From JBBQAA01 sp038276395 (lineage in GTDB: Bacteria > Actinomycetota > Thermoleophilia > Solirubrobacterales > Solirubrobacteraceae): a stretch of 21,051 nucleotides of DNA. The stretch covers positions 1 to 21,051 of the forward strand of contig JBBQAA010000033.1 of NCBI GenBank assembly GCA_038276395.1, written 5' to 3'. Of this stretch, positions 14,635-20,980 are shown one piece after another. Position numbers and translations under genes: made by a program. Numbering within the stretch: the first letter of the stretch is position 1; every line of letters starts with the position of its first letter. The notes under the pieces are model-generated. The model saw nothing but the letters and a program-made list of their open reading frames with translations, ran no database searches and was not told the origin of the DNA.

Positions 14635-15893
14635 CCGCGAGGGCTCCCGGCCCCGAGCGCGGCGAGCGCGCCCACCTCGGCGGCGTAGGTGAAGACCTGG
14701 CCCGTCCCGAGCGCGTCCCACGGGTCGACGAGCAGGCAGTCGCCGGCGGCCGCGTCGGCCACGACCTCGATGAGGCCCGGGGTGTAGGCAGAGTGGTTCG
14801 TGGCCACGACGACCGCGCCGGCGTCGGTCACCGCGGCCTCGGCGGGCTGGGTCGGCTCGGCCACGAACGGGTCGGAGACCGCGACGTCGGCCAGCTCGCG
14901 CTCGAGCAGGCGCACGAGCTTGTGGGAGAGCGAGTCGCGCTCGTCGTCCGTGTCGCGCTTGAACGTGAGCCCGAGCACGGCGACCTTCCGCCCGGCGAGC
15001 GGGCCGAGCCGGCGGATCATCCCCTCGACGAGGAAGCGGGGGACGGACTCGTTCACGCGGGAGACGGCGAGGAGCATTCCCGGCGCGTGGGAGCGCTCCT
15101 CGGAGAAGGCGAAGTCCTTGCGCAGACAGGTCCCGGCGGTCAGGCCGGGCCGCGCCATCCCCCCGCGCGGGTAGTCGCGGTTGATCAGGTCGATGACGTC
15201 GAACACATTGGCGCCGTACTGCTCGCAGTCCATCATCAGCAGGTTGGGCAGGGCGAACTGGGTGTAGCGCAGGATGTTCGTCCAGATCTTGGCCAGCTCG
15301 GCCTGCACGGGCGTCGTCTCGCGCACGGGCGCGCCGAAGACGGCGAAGAGCGCCCCCGCGCGCGCGGTGGCGGCCGGGTCCATCCCACCCACGATGCACG
15401 GCAGCGTGCCGATCTCGGCCAGGAAGCGCCCGGCGGCGATCCGCTCGGGCACGTGGGCCACGTGGGGGGCGAACCCGCGCCGCGCCGCCACGTAGCCCGC
15501 CACCCAGGCCGTCGTGCCGGGGGCGACGGTCGAGCGCAGGACGATCAGGTGCTCGGGCGTGAGGACCCCGAGCAGGTCGTCGAGCGCCGAGCGGATGTCC
15601 CGGATGTCGATCTCGATGTGGGAGAGCGACGGCGTGCCCAGGGTGAGGACGATGTCCCGCGCCCCGGCGGCGTCGGCCACTCGGTCCGACAGGGTCAGGA
15701 GGCCGGCCTCGTGCACGCGCGCCAGCAGCTCGCCCGCGCCCGGCTCGGCGAAGGGCACGCGGCCCTCGCCCACCGCGCCGAGCCGCGCGGGATCGACGTC
15801 GATCCCGAGGACGCGCCGGCCCGCGCCCGCGAAGGAGAGCGCGAGCGGCAGCCCGACCCGGCCGAGGCCGACGATCGCGACGTCGTGGTCCAT
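14631..15893 (-). CDS. UDP-glucose/UDP-ManNAc-type 6-dehydrogenase
   Basis: This 420-residue cytoplasmic enzyme oxidises the C6 hydroxyl of a nucleotide sugar to a uronic acid with two NAD. The N-terminal Rossmann fold is VAIVGLGRVGLPLA (5-18) with acidic D32. E150 lies in HVPER, K202 and N206 in ELAKIWTN, and the catalytic cysteine is C256 in GTCLRKD with K259 and D260. The C-terminal UDP-binding domain begins GRKVAVLGLTFKRDTDD (301-317). The spacing resembles both UDP-glucose and UDP-ManNAc dehydrogenases, so the substrate is open; the WecG-type neighbour slightly favours an N-acetylated sugar. The ATG at 15893 has TAGCGT 8 bases upstream and no Shine-Dalgarno sequence. It overlaps the epimerase gene downstream. 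Confidence 0.93.
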   Translation of the reverse strand: MDHDVAIVGLGRVGLPLALSFAGAGRRVLGIDVDPARLGAVGEGRVPFAEPGAGELLARVHEAGLLTLSDRVADAAGARDIVLTLGTPSLSHIEIDIRDIRSALDDLLGVLTPEHLIVLRSTVAPGTTAWVAGYVAARRGFAPHVAHVPERIAAGRFLAEIGTLPCIVGGMDPAATARAGALFAVFGAPVRETTPVQAELAKIWTNILRYTQFALPNLLMMDCEQYGANVFDVIDLINRDYPRGGMARPGLTAGTCLRKDFAFSEERSHAPGMLLAVSRVNESVPRFLVEGMIRRLGPLAGRKVAVLGLTFKRDTDDERDSLSHKLVRLLERELADVAVSDPFVAEPTQPAEAAVTDAGAVVVATNHSAYTPGLIEVVADAAAGDCLLVDPWDALGTGQVFTYAAEVGALAALGAGSPRG

Positions 15894-15901
15894 GGGCGGG
15901 G

Positions 15902-15907
15902 ACGCTA
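15902..15907 (-). promoter_or_regulatory. Putative -10 box (TAGCGT) before the dehydrogenase gene
   Basis: On the minus strand GGTAGCGTC ends close to the ATG at 15893, with 8 bases between TAGCGT and the start. This is the same spacing as before the gene at 903. It implies that the dehydrogenase-epimerase pair has its own leaderless transcript separate from the upstream WecG-type gene. Confidence 0.4.
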
Positions 15908-15926
15908 CCGGCGGGACTCAGCCCAG

Positions 15927-15959
15927 GCGGCCGCGGGGCGGGGGATCAGACGCGGCCGC
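15927..15959 (-). terminator. Hairpin across the WecG-type gene stop codon
   Basis: Two copies of the self-complementary octamer GCGGCCGC (15927-15934 and 15952-15959) can pair across a 17-base loop that contains the glycosyltransferase stop codon (15946-15948). It lies just before the putative promoter of the next gene, as a terminator would, but it has no T-tract. Confidence 0.3.
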
Positions 15960-16761
15960 GCCGGCGCAGCCGCAGCCACTGCCGCGCGAACGAGGTCACG
16001 AACCATGGGTTGTAGCGGGCGTAGCGCCGCCACAGGCGCCGCGGCTCCTGGCTCAGGCGGAAGGCCCACTCGAGCCCCAGCTCCTGCAGCCTCGCCGGGG
16101 CCTGGGGGATCCGCCCGGCGTGGAAGTCGAAGGCGGCGCCGACACCGACGAGGATCGGCGCGTCGAGCAGCGGCCGCATCACCGCCATCCACTTCTCCTG
16201 TTTGGGCACGCCGATCCCGACCCAGACGATCTCCGCGCCCGAGCGGTTGATCTCCGCGGCGATCTCGGCGCGCTCGACCGCGGAGAGCTCGTGGAACGGC
16301 GGCGCGTGACCGCCCTCGATGTGCAGGCCGGGAAAGCGCGTCCGCAGGTTCAGCGCGAGCTGGACGAGCGTCCCCTGGTCGCGCCCGCCGTAGAGGTACA
16401 TGCGGCGACCCGTCTCCGCGCCCCGGGCGCAGGCGCGCGCCATGAGCTCCGGGCCGTAGACGCGCGCGGGCAGCGGGTGCCCGAGCCGACGCAGCGCCCA
16501 CACGAGCGGCTGGCCGTCGGGGACGGTCATCGTCGAGCCGAGGACGGCCTCGCGCAGTGCCGGGTCCTCCTTGGCCTCCATGACAGTGTGCGTGGCGGCG
16601 ACGCACACGTAGCCGCGCTCGCCGGCCGCGACCATCGCATCCATCCAGCGCAGGGTCTGCTCATAGTCCGTGAGGGCCAGCGGGATGCCCAGCACGGACG
16701 CCGTCGGGGGAATCGCCACGTCAGCGGGGTCGAGGCTGGAATGGGCAGAGGAGATGCTCAC
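15946..16761 (-). CDS. WecG/TagA/CpsF-family glycosyltransferase (GT26)
   Basis: This 271-residue enzyme transfers an amino sugar or uronic acid to an undecaprenyl-linked intermediate at the cytoplasmic membrane face. Landmarks are VLGIPLALTDYEQTL (23-37), VAATHTVMEAKEDP (54-67), the catalytic-type Asp in TVPDGQPLVW (D82), MYLYGGRDQG (121-130), GIGVPKQEKWM (182-192) and GAAFDFHAG (208-216). The C-terminal GLEWAFRLSQEPRRLWRRY is the usual membrane-contacting basic tail. The frame stays open to a GTG at 16878, but residues upstream of 16761 look noncoding, so the GTG at 16761 is used. There is no Shine-Dalgarno sequence, and the start remains uncertain by a few tens of codons. Next downstream is the nucleotide-sugar dehydrogenase, a plausible source of its donor. 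Confidence 0.9.
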   Translation of the reverse strand: MSISSAHSSLDPADVAIPPTASVLGIPLALTDYEQTLRWMDAMVAAGERGYVCVAATHTVMEAKEDPALREAVLGSTMTVPDGQPLVWALRRLGHPLPARVYGPELMARACARGAETGRRMYLYGGRDQGTLVQLALNLRTRFPGLHIEGGHAPPFHELSAVERAEIAAEINRSGAEIVWVGIGVPKQEKWMAVMRPLLDAPILVGVGAAFDFHAGRIPQAPARLQELGLEWAFRLSQEPRRLWRRYARYNPWFVTSFARQWLRLRRRGRV

Positions 16762-16853
16762 AGGGGTTTGACGCGGGGGGTGGGCGAAAGGTGCGATCTT
16801 CCGCCTGCTTTGGGCGGCGTTTCTCAGATGGCCTCTTCGAGGTGGGCGACGGG

Positions 16854-16870
16854 TGCCCTGCTCCAGGGCA
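16854..16870 (-). repeat. Perfect inverted repeat in the WecG-type gene leader
   Basis: TGCCCTG and CAGGGCA are perfect seven-base complements around CTC, with GGG and CCC flanks that could lengthen the structure. It lies about 95 bases upstream of the GTG at 16761 and directly after a TACCGT box on the minus strand, so it would fall at the 5' end of that transcript. Confidence 0.35.
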
Positions 16871-16876
16871 TCACCC

Positions 16877-16882
16877 ACGGTA
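16877..16882 (-). promoter_or_regulatory. Possible -10 box (TACCGT) for the WecG-type gene
   Basis: TACCGT read on the minus strand matches the TAnnnT form and is identical to the box before the gene at 11517. Here it would lie about 115 bases upstream of the chosen start, giving a real 5' leader. No -35 box is recognisable. Confidence 0.25.
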
Positions 16883-17079
16883 TTGCGGCCATCGGTCGGC
16901 CACCCGCGAACCGCCGGTGGGACTCAGAGCAGGCCGACGTGCTCCGCGCTGATCGCCCCGGCGAGGATCTCGGTGGCATGATCCGCACCGGCGGGTCGTC
17001 CACGTCCAGGTGGCGGCCGTCTCCCGCGTGTCGCAAGTCCAGATGTCACACACAACAGTCCGCGCGAGCGATCTGACCC

Positions 17080-17469
17080 ATGCGTGAGCGCACGGCGATC
17101 GCCTACGTCGCTCCGTGGGTCGACCTCGGCGGCTCGGACAAGGGCACCCTCGACTGGTTTCGCTGGATCGACCGCGATCGCTTCGCCCCCTCGCTGATCA
17201 CGACGCAGCCCTCGCTGAACCGTCGGGTGCACGAGATGCAGCGCTACGCGGAGGAGGTCTGGGTACTGCCCGAGCTGCTGGCCGGGATGGCCGTTCCGCA
17301 GTTCATCTTCGACTTCCTCCACACCCGTGACGTGGGCGTCATGCACATCATGAACTCGCGGATCGCGTTCGACCTGCTGCCGGACCTCGGGAACCTGCCG
17401 AGTCCGCCCAAGGTTGTCGTCCAGCTCCACGTCGAGGAGGCGGATCGCTCGGATACGTCAGGTACGTGA
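17080..17469 (+). CDS. GT4 glycosyltransferase, N-terminal fragment (frame 1 of the broken gene)
   Basis: This 129-residue reading frame starts at ATG 17080. It begins AIAYVAPWVDLGGSDKGTLDWFRW, the first strand and glycine loop of a GT4 acceptor domain, and runs through VVVQLHVEEADRS. After residue 124 (Ser) the frame drifts into four unrelated residues and stops at TGA 17467-17469. The expected continuation (GYVRYVTTRYGN) is in the neighbouring frame directly downstream. On its own the fragment lacks the donor-binding half and would be inactive. There is no Shine-Dalgarno sequence before the ATG. Confidence 0.75.
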   Translation: MRERTAIAYVAPWVDLGGSDKGTLDWFRWIDRDRFAPSLITTQPSLNRRVHEMQRYAEEVWVLPELLAGMAVPQFIFDFLHTRDVGVMHIMNSRIAFDLLPDLGNLPSPPKVVVQLHVEEADRSDTSGT

Positions 17470-19013
17470 CCACTCGATACGGCAACCTCGTCGACGCATT
17501 CTCGGTCACCAGCGACCATCTCGCCGCGGCCGTCGAGGGTTATGACATCCCGCGCCGGAAGATTCACGTGATTCGCACGGGCGTCGACGCCAAGGGCGAG
17601 TTCTCGCCCGAGCACACGGCGCCTCGCGGCGGTCTCAGCCGGGGGTGCTTCCACGTCCTGTATCCGGGCCGCCTCGTCGACCAGAAGGATCCGATGCTGA
17701 TGGTCGAGGTGGCCCGCAGACTTCGCGAGGCCGGGTCCGGCTTCTGTATCCACGTCGTGGGCGAGGGTGAGCTTGAGGCGCCGGTCCGCGAAGCGGTGGG
17801 CCGCCATGGCCTCGGAGAGGTGGTTAAGCTGCATCCTGCGACCTCAGATCTCGGCCCGTGGTACGCGGCGTGCGACGCGCTCCTGATGACGAGTCGTTTC
17901 GAGGGCGTGCCCTACGTCGCCTACGAGGCGATGGCCATGGGGATGCCGGTCGTCGCGCCGGCCCTCCCCGGGAACGTCGAGCTGATCGAAGACGATCTCG
18001 GTGTGCTCGTGGATCCGCGTGATGATGCGGCTGGGTACGCCCGTGCGCTCGGCGGCCTCGTGAACGACCCGGCCAGGTCGGCGCGGATGGGCCGCCGCGC
18101 CCGCGAGAACATGCTCGAACGGCATTCGCTTCGACAGATGGCCAGCCTGCACGAGTCGCTCTACGAGGACGTGCTTGGGCCGCGCGTGGCGGTGCCGGCC
18201 CGCGGCGAGGGCCCCGTCCGATCGGGCGCGCTCCGTCGCCGTCCGGTCGCGGGCCAGCCACTCGTCAGCGTAGTTATCCCCTGCTTCGATCACGGTCGCT
18301 ACCTGCGCGGCTGCCTCGCGTCCGTGCGCCAGCAGAAGAAGTGCCGGACAGAGATCCTGGTAGTCGACGACGGGTCCTCCGATCCCGAGACCCTCCAGGT
18401 GCTCGACGAGCTCGAGGAGGCCGCTGACGTGCGCCTCCTGCGCCTCGAGGCGAACCGGGGGCCGAGCGCCGCACGTAACCACGGGATTGAGGGGGCCGGC
18501 GGCAGGTACGTCCTCTTCGTCGACGCCGACAACCTCCTGATGGAGGATGCGGTCTGGCGCCTCGTGGACCAGATCGCCTCGTCGGGCGAGCGCGTCGGAT
18601 ACATCTATCCCAACCTGCAGTTCTTCGGGAATCGCGATGACTACTTCGAGGCCCCCTCGTTCAACCTCGCGACGCTCATGCACGTGAACTACTGCGACAC
18701 AGGCTCGCTGTTCGACAGCGAGATCTTCGAGCGAGGCCACCGGTTCGACGAGTCGATCGTGCTCGGTCACGAGGACTGGGACTTCGTGCTGACGCTCGCC
18801 GAGCACGGAATCATCGGTGAGCCGGCTCAGCACCCGACCCTCCTCTATCGGAAGCACGGCTTCACTCGATCTGACCGTCCACCACGGCCCGGCTGCGCCA
18901 GACGAGTCGCCCCGGGCTCGCCACCCGCGCCTGTACGGGCGCTTGCCCTACGAGTCCCCTGCGGTGGACTTGGAGGCGGAATGGAATCCCGCGGTGACGG
19001 TTATCTCCCTTGA
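17466..19013 (+). CDS. GT4-GT2 fusion fragment (frame 2 of the broken gene)
   Basis: The open frame is 515 codons from GTG 17466; coding character also extends upstream of that GTG to 17451 (GYVRY) and ends near 18875. Residues 1-250 are the rest of the GT4 enzyme, with LYPGRLVDQKDP as donor-site entry and the EX7E motif E146 to E154 in FEGVPYVAYEAM. From P265 (PLVSVVIPCFDHGRYL) a GT2 domain follows, with VVDDGSSD, the metal-binding VDADN (D353, D355) and GHEDWDF (434-440) carrying the catalytic-type acidic pair. Beyond GFTRSD the translation turns into Pro/Arg-rich noise up to the stop at 19011-19013, because the true frame moves. Such GT4-GT2 fusions build surface glycans or glycosylate proteins. 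Confidence 0.8.
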   Translation: MTTRYGNLVDAFSVTSDHLAAAVEGYDIPRRKIHVIRTGVDAKGEFSPEHTAPRGGLSRGCFHVLYPGRLVDQKDPMLMVEVARRLREAGSGFCIHVVGEGELEAPVREAVGRHGLGEVVKLHPATSDLGPWYAACDALLMTSRFEGVPYVAYEAMAMGMPVVAPALPGNVELIEDDLGVLVDPRDDAAGYARALGGLVNDPARSARMGRRARENMLERHSLRQMASLHESLYEDVLGPRVAVPARGEGPVRSGALRRRPVAGQPLVSVVIPCFDHGRYLRGCLASVRQQKKCRTEILVVDDGSSDPETLQVLDELEEAADVRLLRLEANRGPSAARNHGIEGAGGRYVLFVDADNLLMEDAVWRLVDQIASSGERVGYIYPNLQFFGNRDDYFEAPSFNLATLMHVNYCDTGSLFDSEIFERGHRFDESIVLGHEDWDFVLTLAEHGIIGEPAQHPTLLYRKHGFTRSDRPPRPGCARRVAPGSPPAPVRALALRVPCGGLGGGMESRGDGYLP

Positions 19014-20973
19014 CCCGATCGGTCACGCGGAAGTTCCCGAGGTCCTTGCTCACCTCGACGCACAGACATGCCGCGACGCCGAGCTGGTGGTCAGGACCTC
19101 CGCTCCCGTGCCCCGCGACCGCGCTCCTGTCGTGAGACGGCTGCCCGCGGAACTCGCTCCGACGCGGGCCGCCGCCCTGGCCTTCGCGCTGAACCTCGCC
19201 CGCGGGCAGATCGTCGTCCTGCTGGCCGGGGCCGGAGTCGAGCCGCTGACGGATCCCGCCTTCCTCGAGAAGCTCGTCCGCATCTTCGCCGGCAAGCCCG
19301 ACCTCGACGCGATCGTGCTCGCGGACTCGGTTTCGACTGGCCGTTTCTCACTGCGGCTCATCGGACCGGACGAGACGGGCCGCCCGAGGCCCGTGGGTGT
19401 GGTCTTCCGCGCGTCGCTACCGACCGACGGCATGCTCCAGTTCGCCGAGGCGGGCGGCCGCGAGATCAGTGGCCTGGCTCTGGCGCTCCGACTCTCCGGC
19501 GCAACGGTCCAGTGGCGGTACGCCCCGTCGGTTGGCGTCAGCGAGGAACGGACGAGCCTCCAAGCCGCGATCGCAGGCGTCGATGAACCCACGGGACGGG
19601 CGGCGCACGCCAGGCGTTTCGCGAGCGCGTTTCCCCCAGCGATGCCGCACATGCCGGCCCATACCGTCCGGCGATGGGATGCCGCAGTTACATGGGAGCC
19701 GGCCGAGGCGGTGCTGCTGACCCGCTTTCGCGAGCGCGGGGGGGAGCGGCGGATCTCGAGCCGCATAGACCTTCCACCGGCCGGCTTCGAGCTCGAGTAC
19801 CACCTGGGAGCCGGACGGCAGTTCCCCTTGCCGGGTACGCGGCGGCTCTTCGCCCGAAACGGCCGCGAATACGTGACGCTCGCACCGGGTGAGCGCGACC
19901 CCGAGCTGAGCGAGGAGGACGAGCTGTGCTGCGTGGAGCAGGCTCCGCTCCTCCTGCTGGATGCTCTCATCCTCGGGCGTCTCCCGGCGACTGGTGAGGA
20001 GGTGCTGGTCTGTGGGCCCGACGACCCGCTCATGGGCGTGGTCCAGCCCATCGCCACGCTCGGATTCCTCGAGTCGTATCCGGTCAACCCACGGCGCCCA
20101 CCCCATGTCGAGCGAGGTGACGGCCTGCCCGGCCTGGTGCAGACGGTCGACGGCGCCGCACGGCGGCACCGGTACGCGGTCGGTGAGGTTCCCTCCGGAA
20201 CACTCGTCAGGGAGCTCGGCGCGCTCCTGTCGGTCGAACCGATGGACGGGGTGTGTCTGGCGATCGACGGCCGTGGGCACGTCGTAACTTCGACCTACGC
20301 GCCTTCCCCCCAGAGCGGTCGCGCGCGCCTTGCCGTCGGCGCGCGCTGGACGCTCGCTCCCCTGTCCTGGCCGGGCAAACGCCTGAGCGCTCCGCGCCTG
20401 CGAGCGAGCCTCCGACGAGCGCAGCAGGTCGCCGGCGTCTACGCTGCGGCGTCCAGGGAGGCAGAGCACGGACAGCCCGTCGACATCGGCTGGCTGCTCT
20501 TCGAGAGCCATCCTCGATGCCGCACCCTGTGGAGCGCCGCGCACCCCGTGACCTCCGATCAGTACCTCTCACACACACCGATCGAGGCGACCGATCTCGG
20601 ATACGTAGAGCCGACGCTGCTCGGCTACATCCTGCACGAGGCTCCGACGACGGGGCGCCACGACCATGCTCCTGTCCCGATTCCCTGGGCCTCCCGATCG
20701 GCGTGCGGGGGGGTGGCGAGTGAGCGGCGACGAGGTGGACGCAGGCCTGGCCGGGCTCCGCGAGGCGGTCTCGCGCCAGCTCGGCGTCGAGGCACCGGCG
20801 ACCGCCGATGTCGACCCCGGCTCGGTCGTCCGCTTCTCCGACGCGCTGCCGGAGAGCCTCGAGCCCGCGGCGCGCGAGCGGTTGCTCTCCGAGGCCGAAG
20901 CGCTCGCTCCGTGCGCGATCCGAGCAGATCCAGCGGCGGGAGCACCGGCTCGCCGGCCGTTCCGAGGAAGTAG
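18817..20973 (+). CDS. C-terminal part of the giant glycosyltransferase (frame 3)
   Basis: The frame is open from GTG 18817 to TGA 20973, but only about 18871-20713 looks coding. HPRLYGRLPYESPAVDLEAEWNPAVTVISLD leads into a GT2-like alpha/beta domain (18985 to about 19560): DAQTCRDAELVVR, AAALAFALNLARGQIVVLLAGAGVEPLTD, FAGKPDLDAIVLAD. The place of the usual acidic metal motif holds LAGAG, so this domain is probably non-catalytic. The distal part ends WSAAHPVTSDQYLSHTPIEATDLGYVEPTLLGYIL, a pattern I associate with actinobacterial multidomain glycosyltransferases (recollection). After PWASR the frame becomes Arg-rich noise, consistent with a lost G in the run at 20707-20713. It may position or regulate the upstream GT domains. 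Confidence 0.75.
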   Translation: MSRLSTRPSSIGSTASLDLTVHHGPAAPDESPRARHPRLYGRLPYESPAVDLEAEWNPAVTVISLDPIGHAEVPEVLAHLDAQTCRDAELVVRTSAPVPRDRAPVVRRLPAELAPTRAAALAFALNLARGQIVVLLAGAGVEPLTDPAFLEKLVRIFAGKPDLDAIVLADSVSTGRFSLRLIGPDETGRPRPVGVVFRASLPTDGMLQFAEAGGREISGLALALRLSGATVQWRYAPSVGVSEERTSLQAAIAGVDEPTGRAAHARRFASAFPPAMPHMPAHTVRRWDAAVTWEPAEAVLLTRFRERGGERRISSRIDLPPAGFELEYHLGAGRQFPLPGTRRLFARNGREYVTLAPGERDPELSEEDELCCVEQAPLLLLDALILGRLPATGEEVLVCGPDDPLMGVVQPIATLGFLESYPVNPRRPPHVERGDGLPGLVQTVDGAARRHRYAVGEVPSGTLVRELGALLSVEPMDGVCLAIDGRGHVVTSTYAPSPQSGRARLAVGARWTLAPLSWPGKRLSAPRLRASLRRAQQVAGVYAAASREAEHGQPVDIGWLLFESHPRCRTLWSAAHPVTSDQYLSHTPIEATDLGYVEPTLLGYILHEAPTTGRHDHAPVPIPWASRSACGGVASERRRGGRRPGRAPRGGLAPARRRGTGDRRCRPRLGRPLLRRAAGEPRARGARAVALRGRSARSVRDPSRSSGGSTGSPAVPRK

Positions 20974-20980
20974 CCGTTGA
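20720..20980 (+). CDS. Hypothetical protein, frame reliable only to about 20905
   Basis: The frame starts at GTG 20720, which overlaps by GTGA the restored stop of the giant glycosyltransferase. The first ~62 codons are strongly G/C-ending and give an acidic, helical sequence (SGDEVDAGLAGLREAVSRQL..., then VVRFSDALPESLEPAARERLLSEAEALA). After that third-position bias collapses and the remaining ~24 residues to TGA 20980 look random. In the adjacent frame from 20910 the sequence continues as charged heptad-like helix (RARSEQIQRREHRLAG), so a one-base gain or two-base loss near 20905 would extend a coiled coil past the window edge. I do not recognise the protein. Confidence 0.4.
   Translation: MSGDEVDAGLAGLREAVSRQLGVEAPATADVDPGSVVRFSDALPESLEPAARERLLSEAEALAPCAIRADPAAGAPARRPFRGSSR

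Larger units (their letters stand above)
16762..17079. other. Divergent intergenic region, 318 bases, no gene seen
   Basis: No frame here looks coding on either strand. It holds a possible minus-strand -10 box (TACCGT, 16882-16877) and a perfect hairpin TGCCCTG-CTC-CAGGGCA (16854-16870) just after it in that direction. A smaller CCGCC/GGCGG stem lies at 16801-16817. A lower-GC patch at about 17040-17060 (ATGTCACACACAACAG) may belong to the plus-strand promoter. If the TACCGT box is real, the WecG-type gene would have a leader of about 110 bases containing the hairpin. No known riboswitch pattern was recognised. Confidence 0.4.
17080..20723 (+). pseudogene. Giant multidomain glycosyltransferase gene broken by three frame changes
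   Basis: Homology-like protein sequence runs continuously through three different reading frames here. Joined, it would be one protein of about 1,210 residues: a GT4 domain, a GT2 domain, a second GT2-like domain without the acidic motif, and a C-terminal domain common in actinobacterial glycosyltransferases. The joins are at 17451-17452 (one G missing from a GGG run), at about 18871-18877 (one base gained or two lost), and in the G7 run 20707-20713 (one G missing). With the last join restored, the frame would stop at TGA 20721-20723, overlapping the GTG of the next gene as GTGA, exactly as elsewhere in the window. Two of three joins fall in G runs, which suggests sequencing errors; true decay is the alternative. 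Confidence 0.7.

Noticed and set aside
16883..17079. Riboswitch upstream of either divergent gene
   Set aside because: I looked for cyclic di-GMP and cyclic di-AMP type conserved cores on both strands and saw none.
17451..17469. Programmed ribosomal frameshift instead of an indel
   Set aside because: No slippery heptamer, no upstream Shine-Dalgarno-like stimulator and no obvious downstream pseudoknot; a lost G in a GGG run is simpler.
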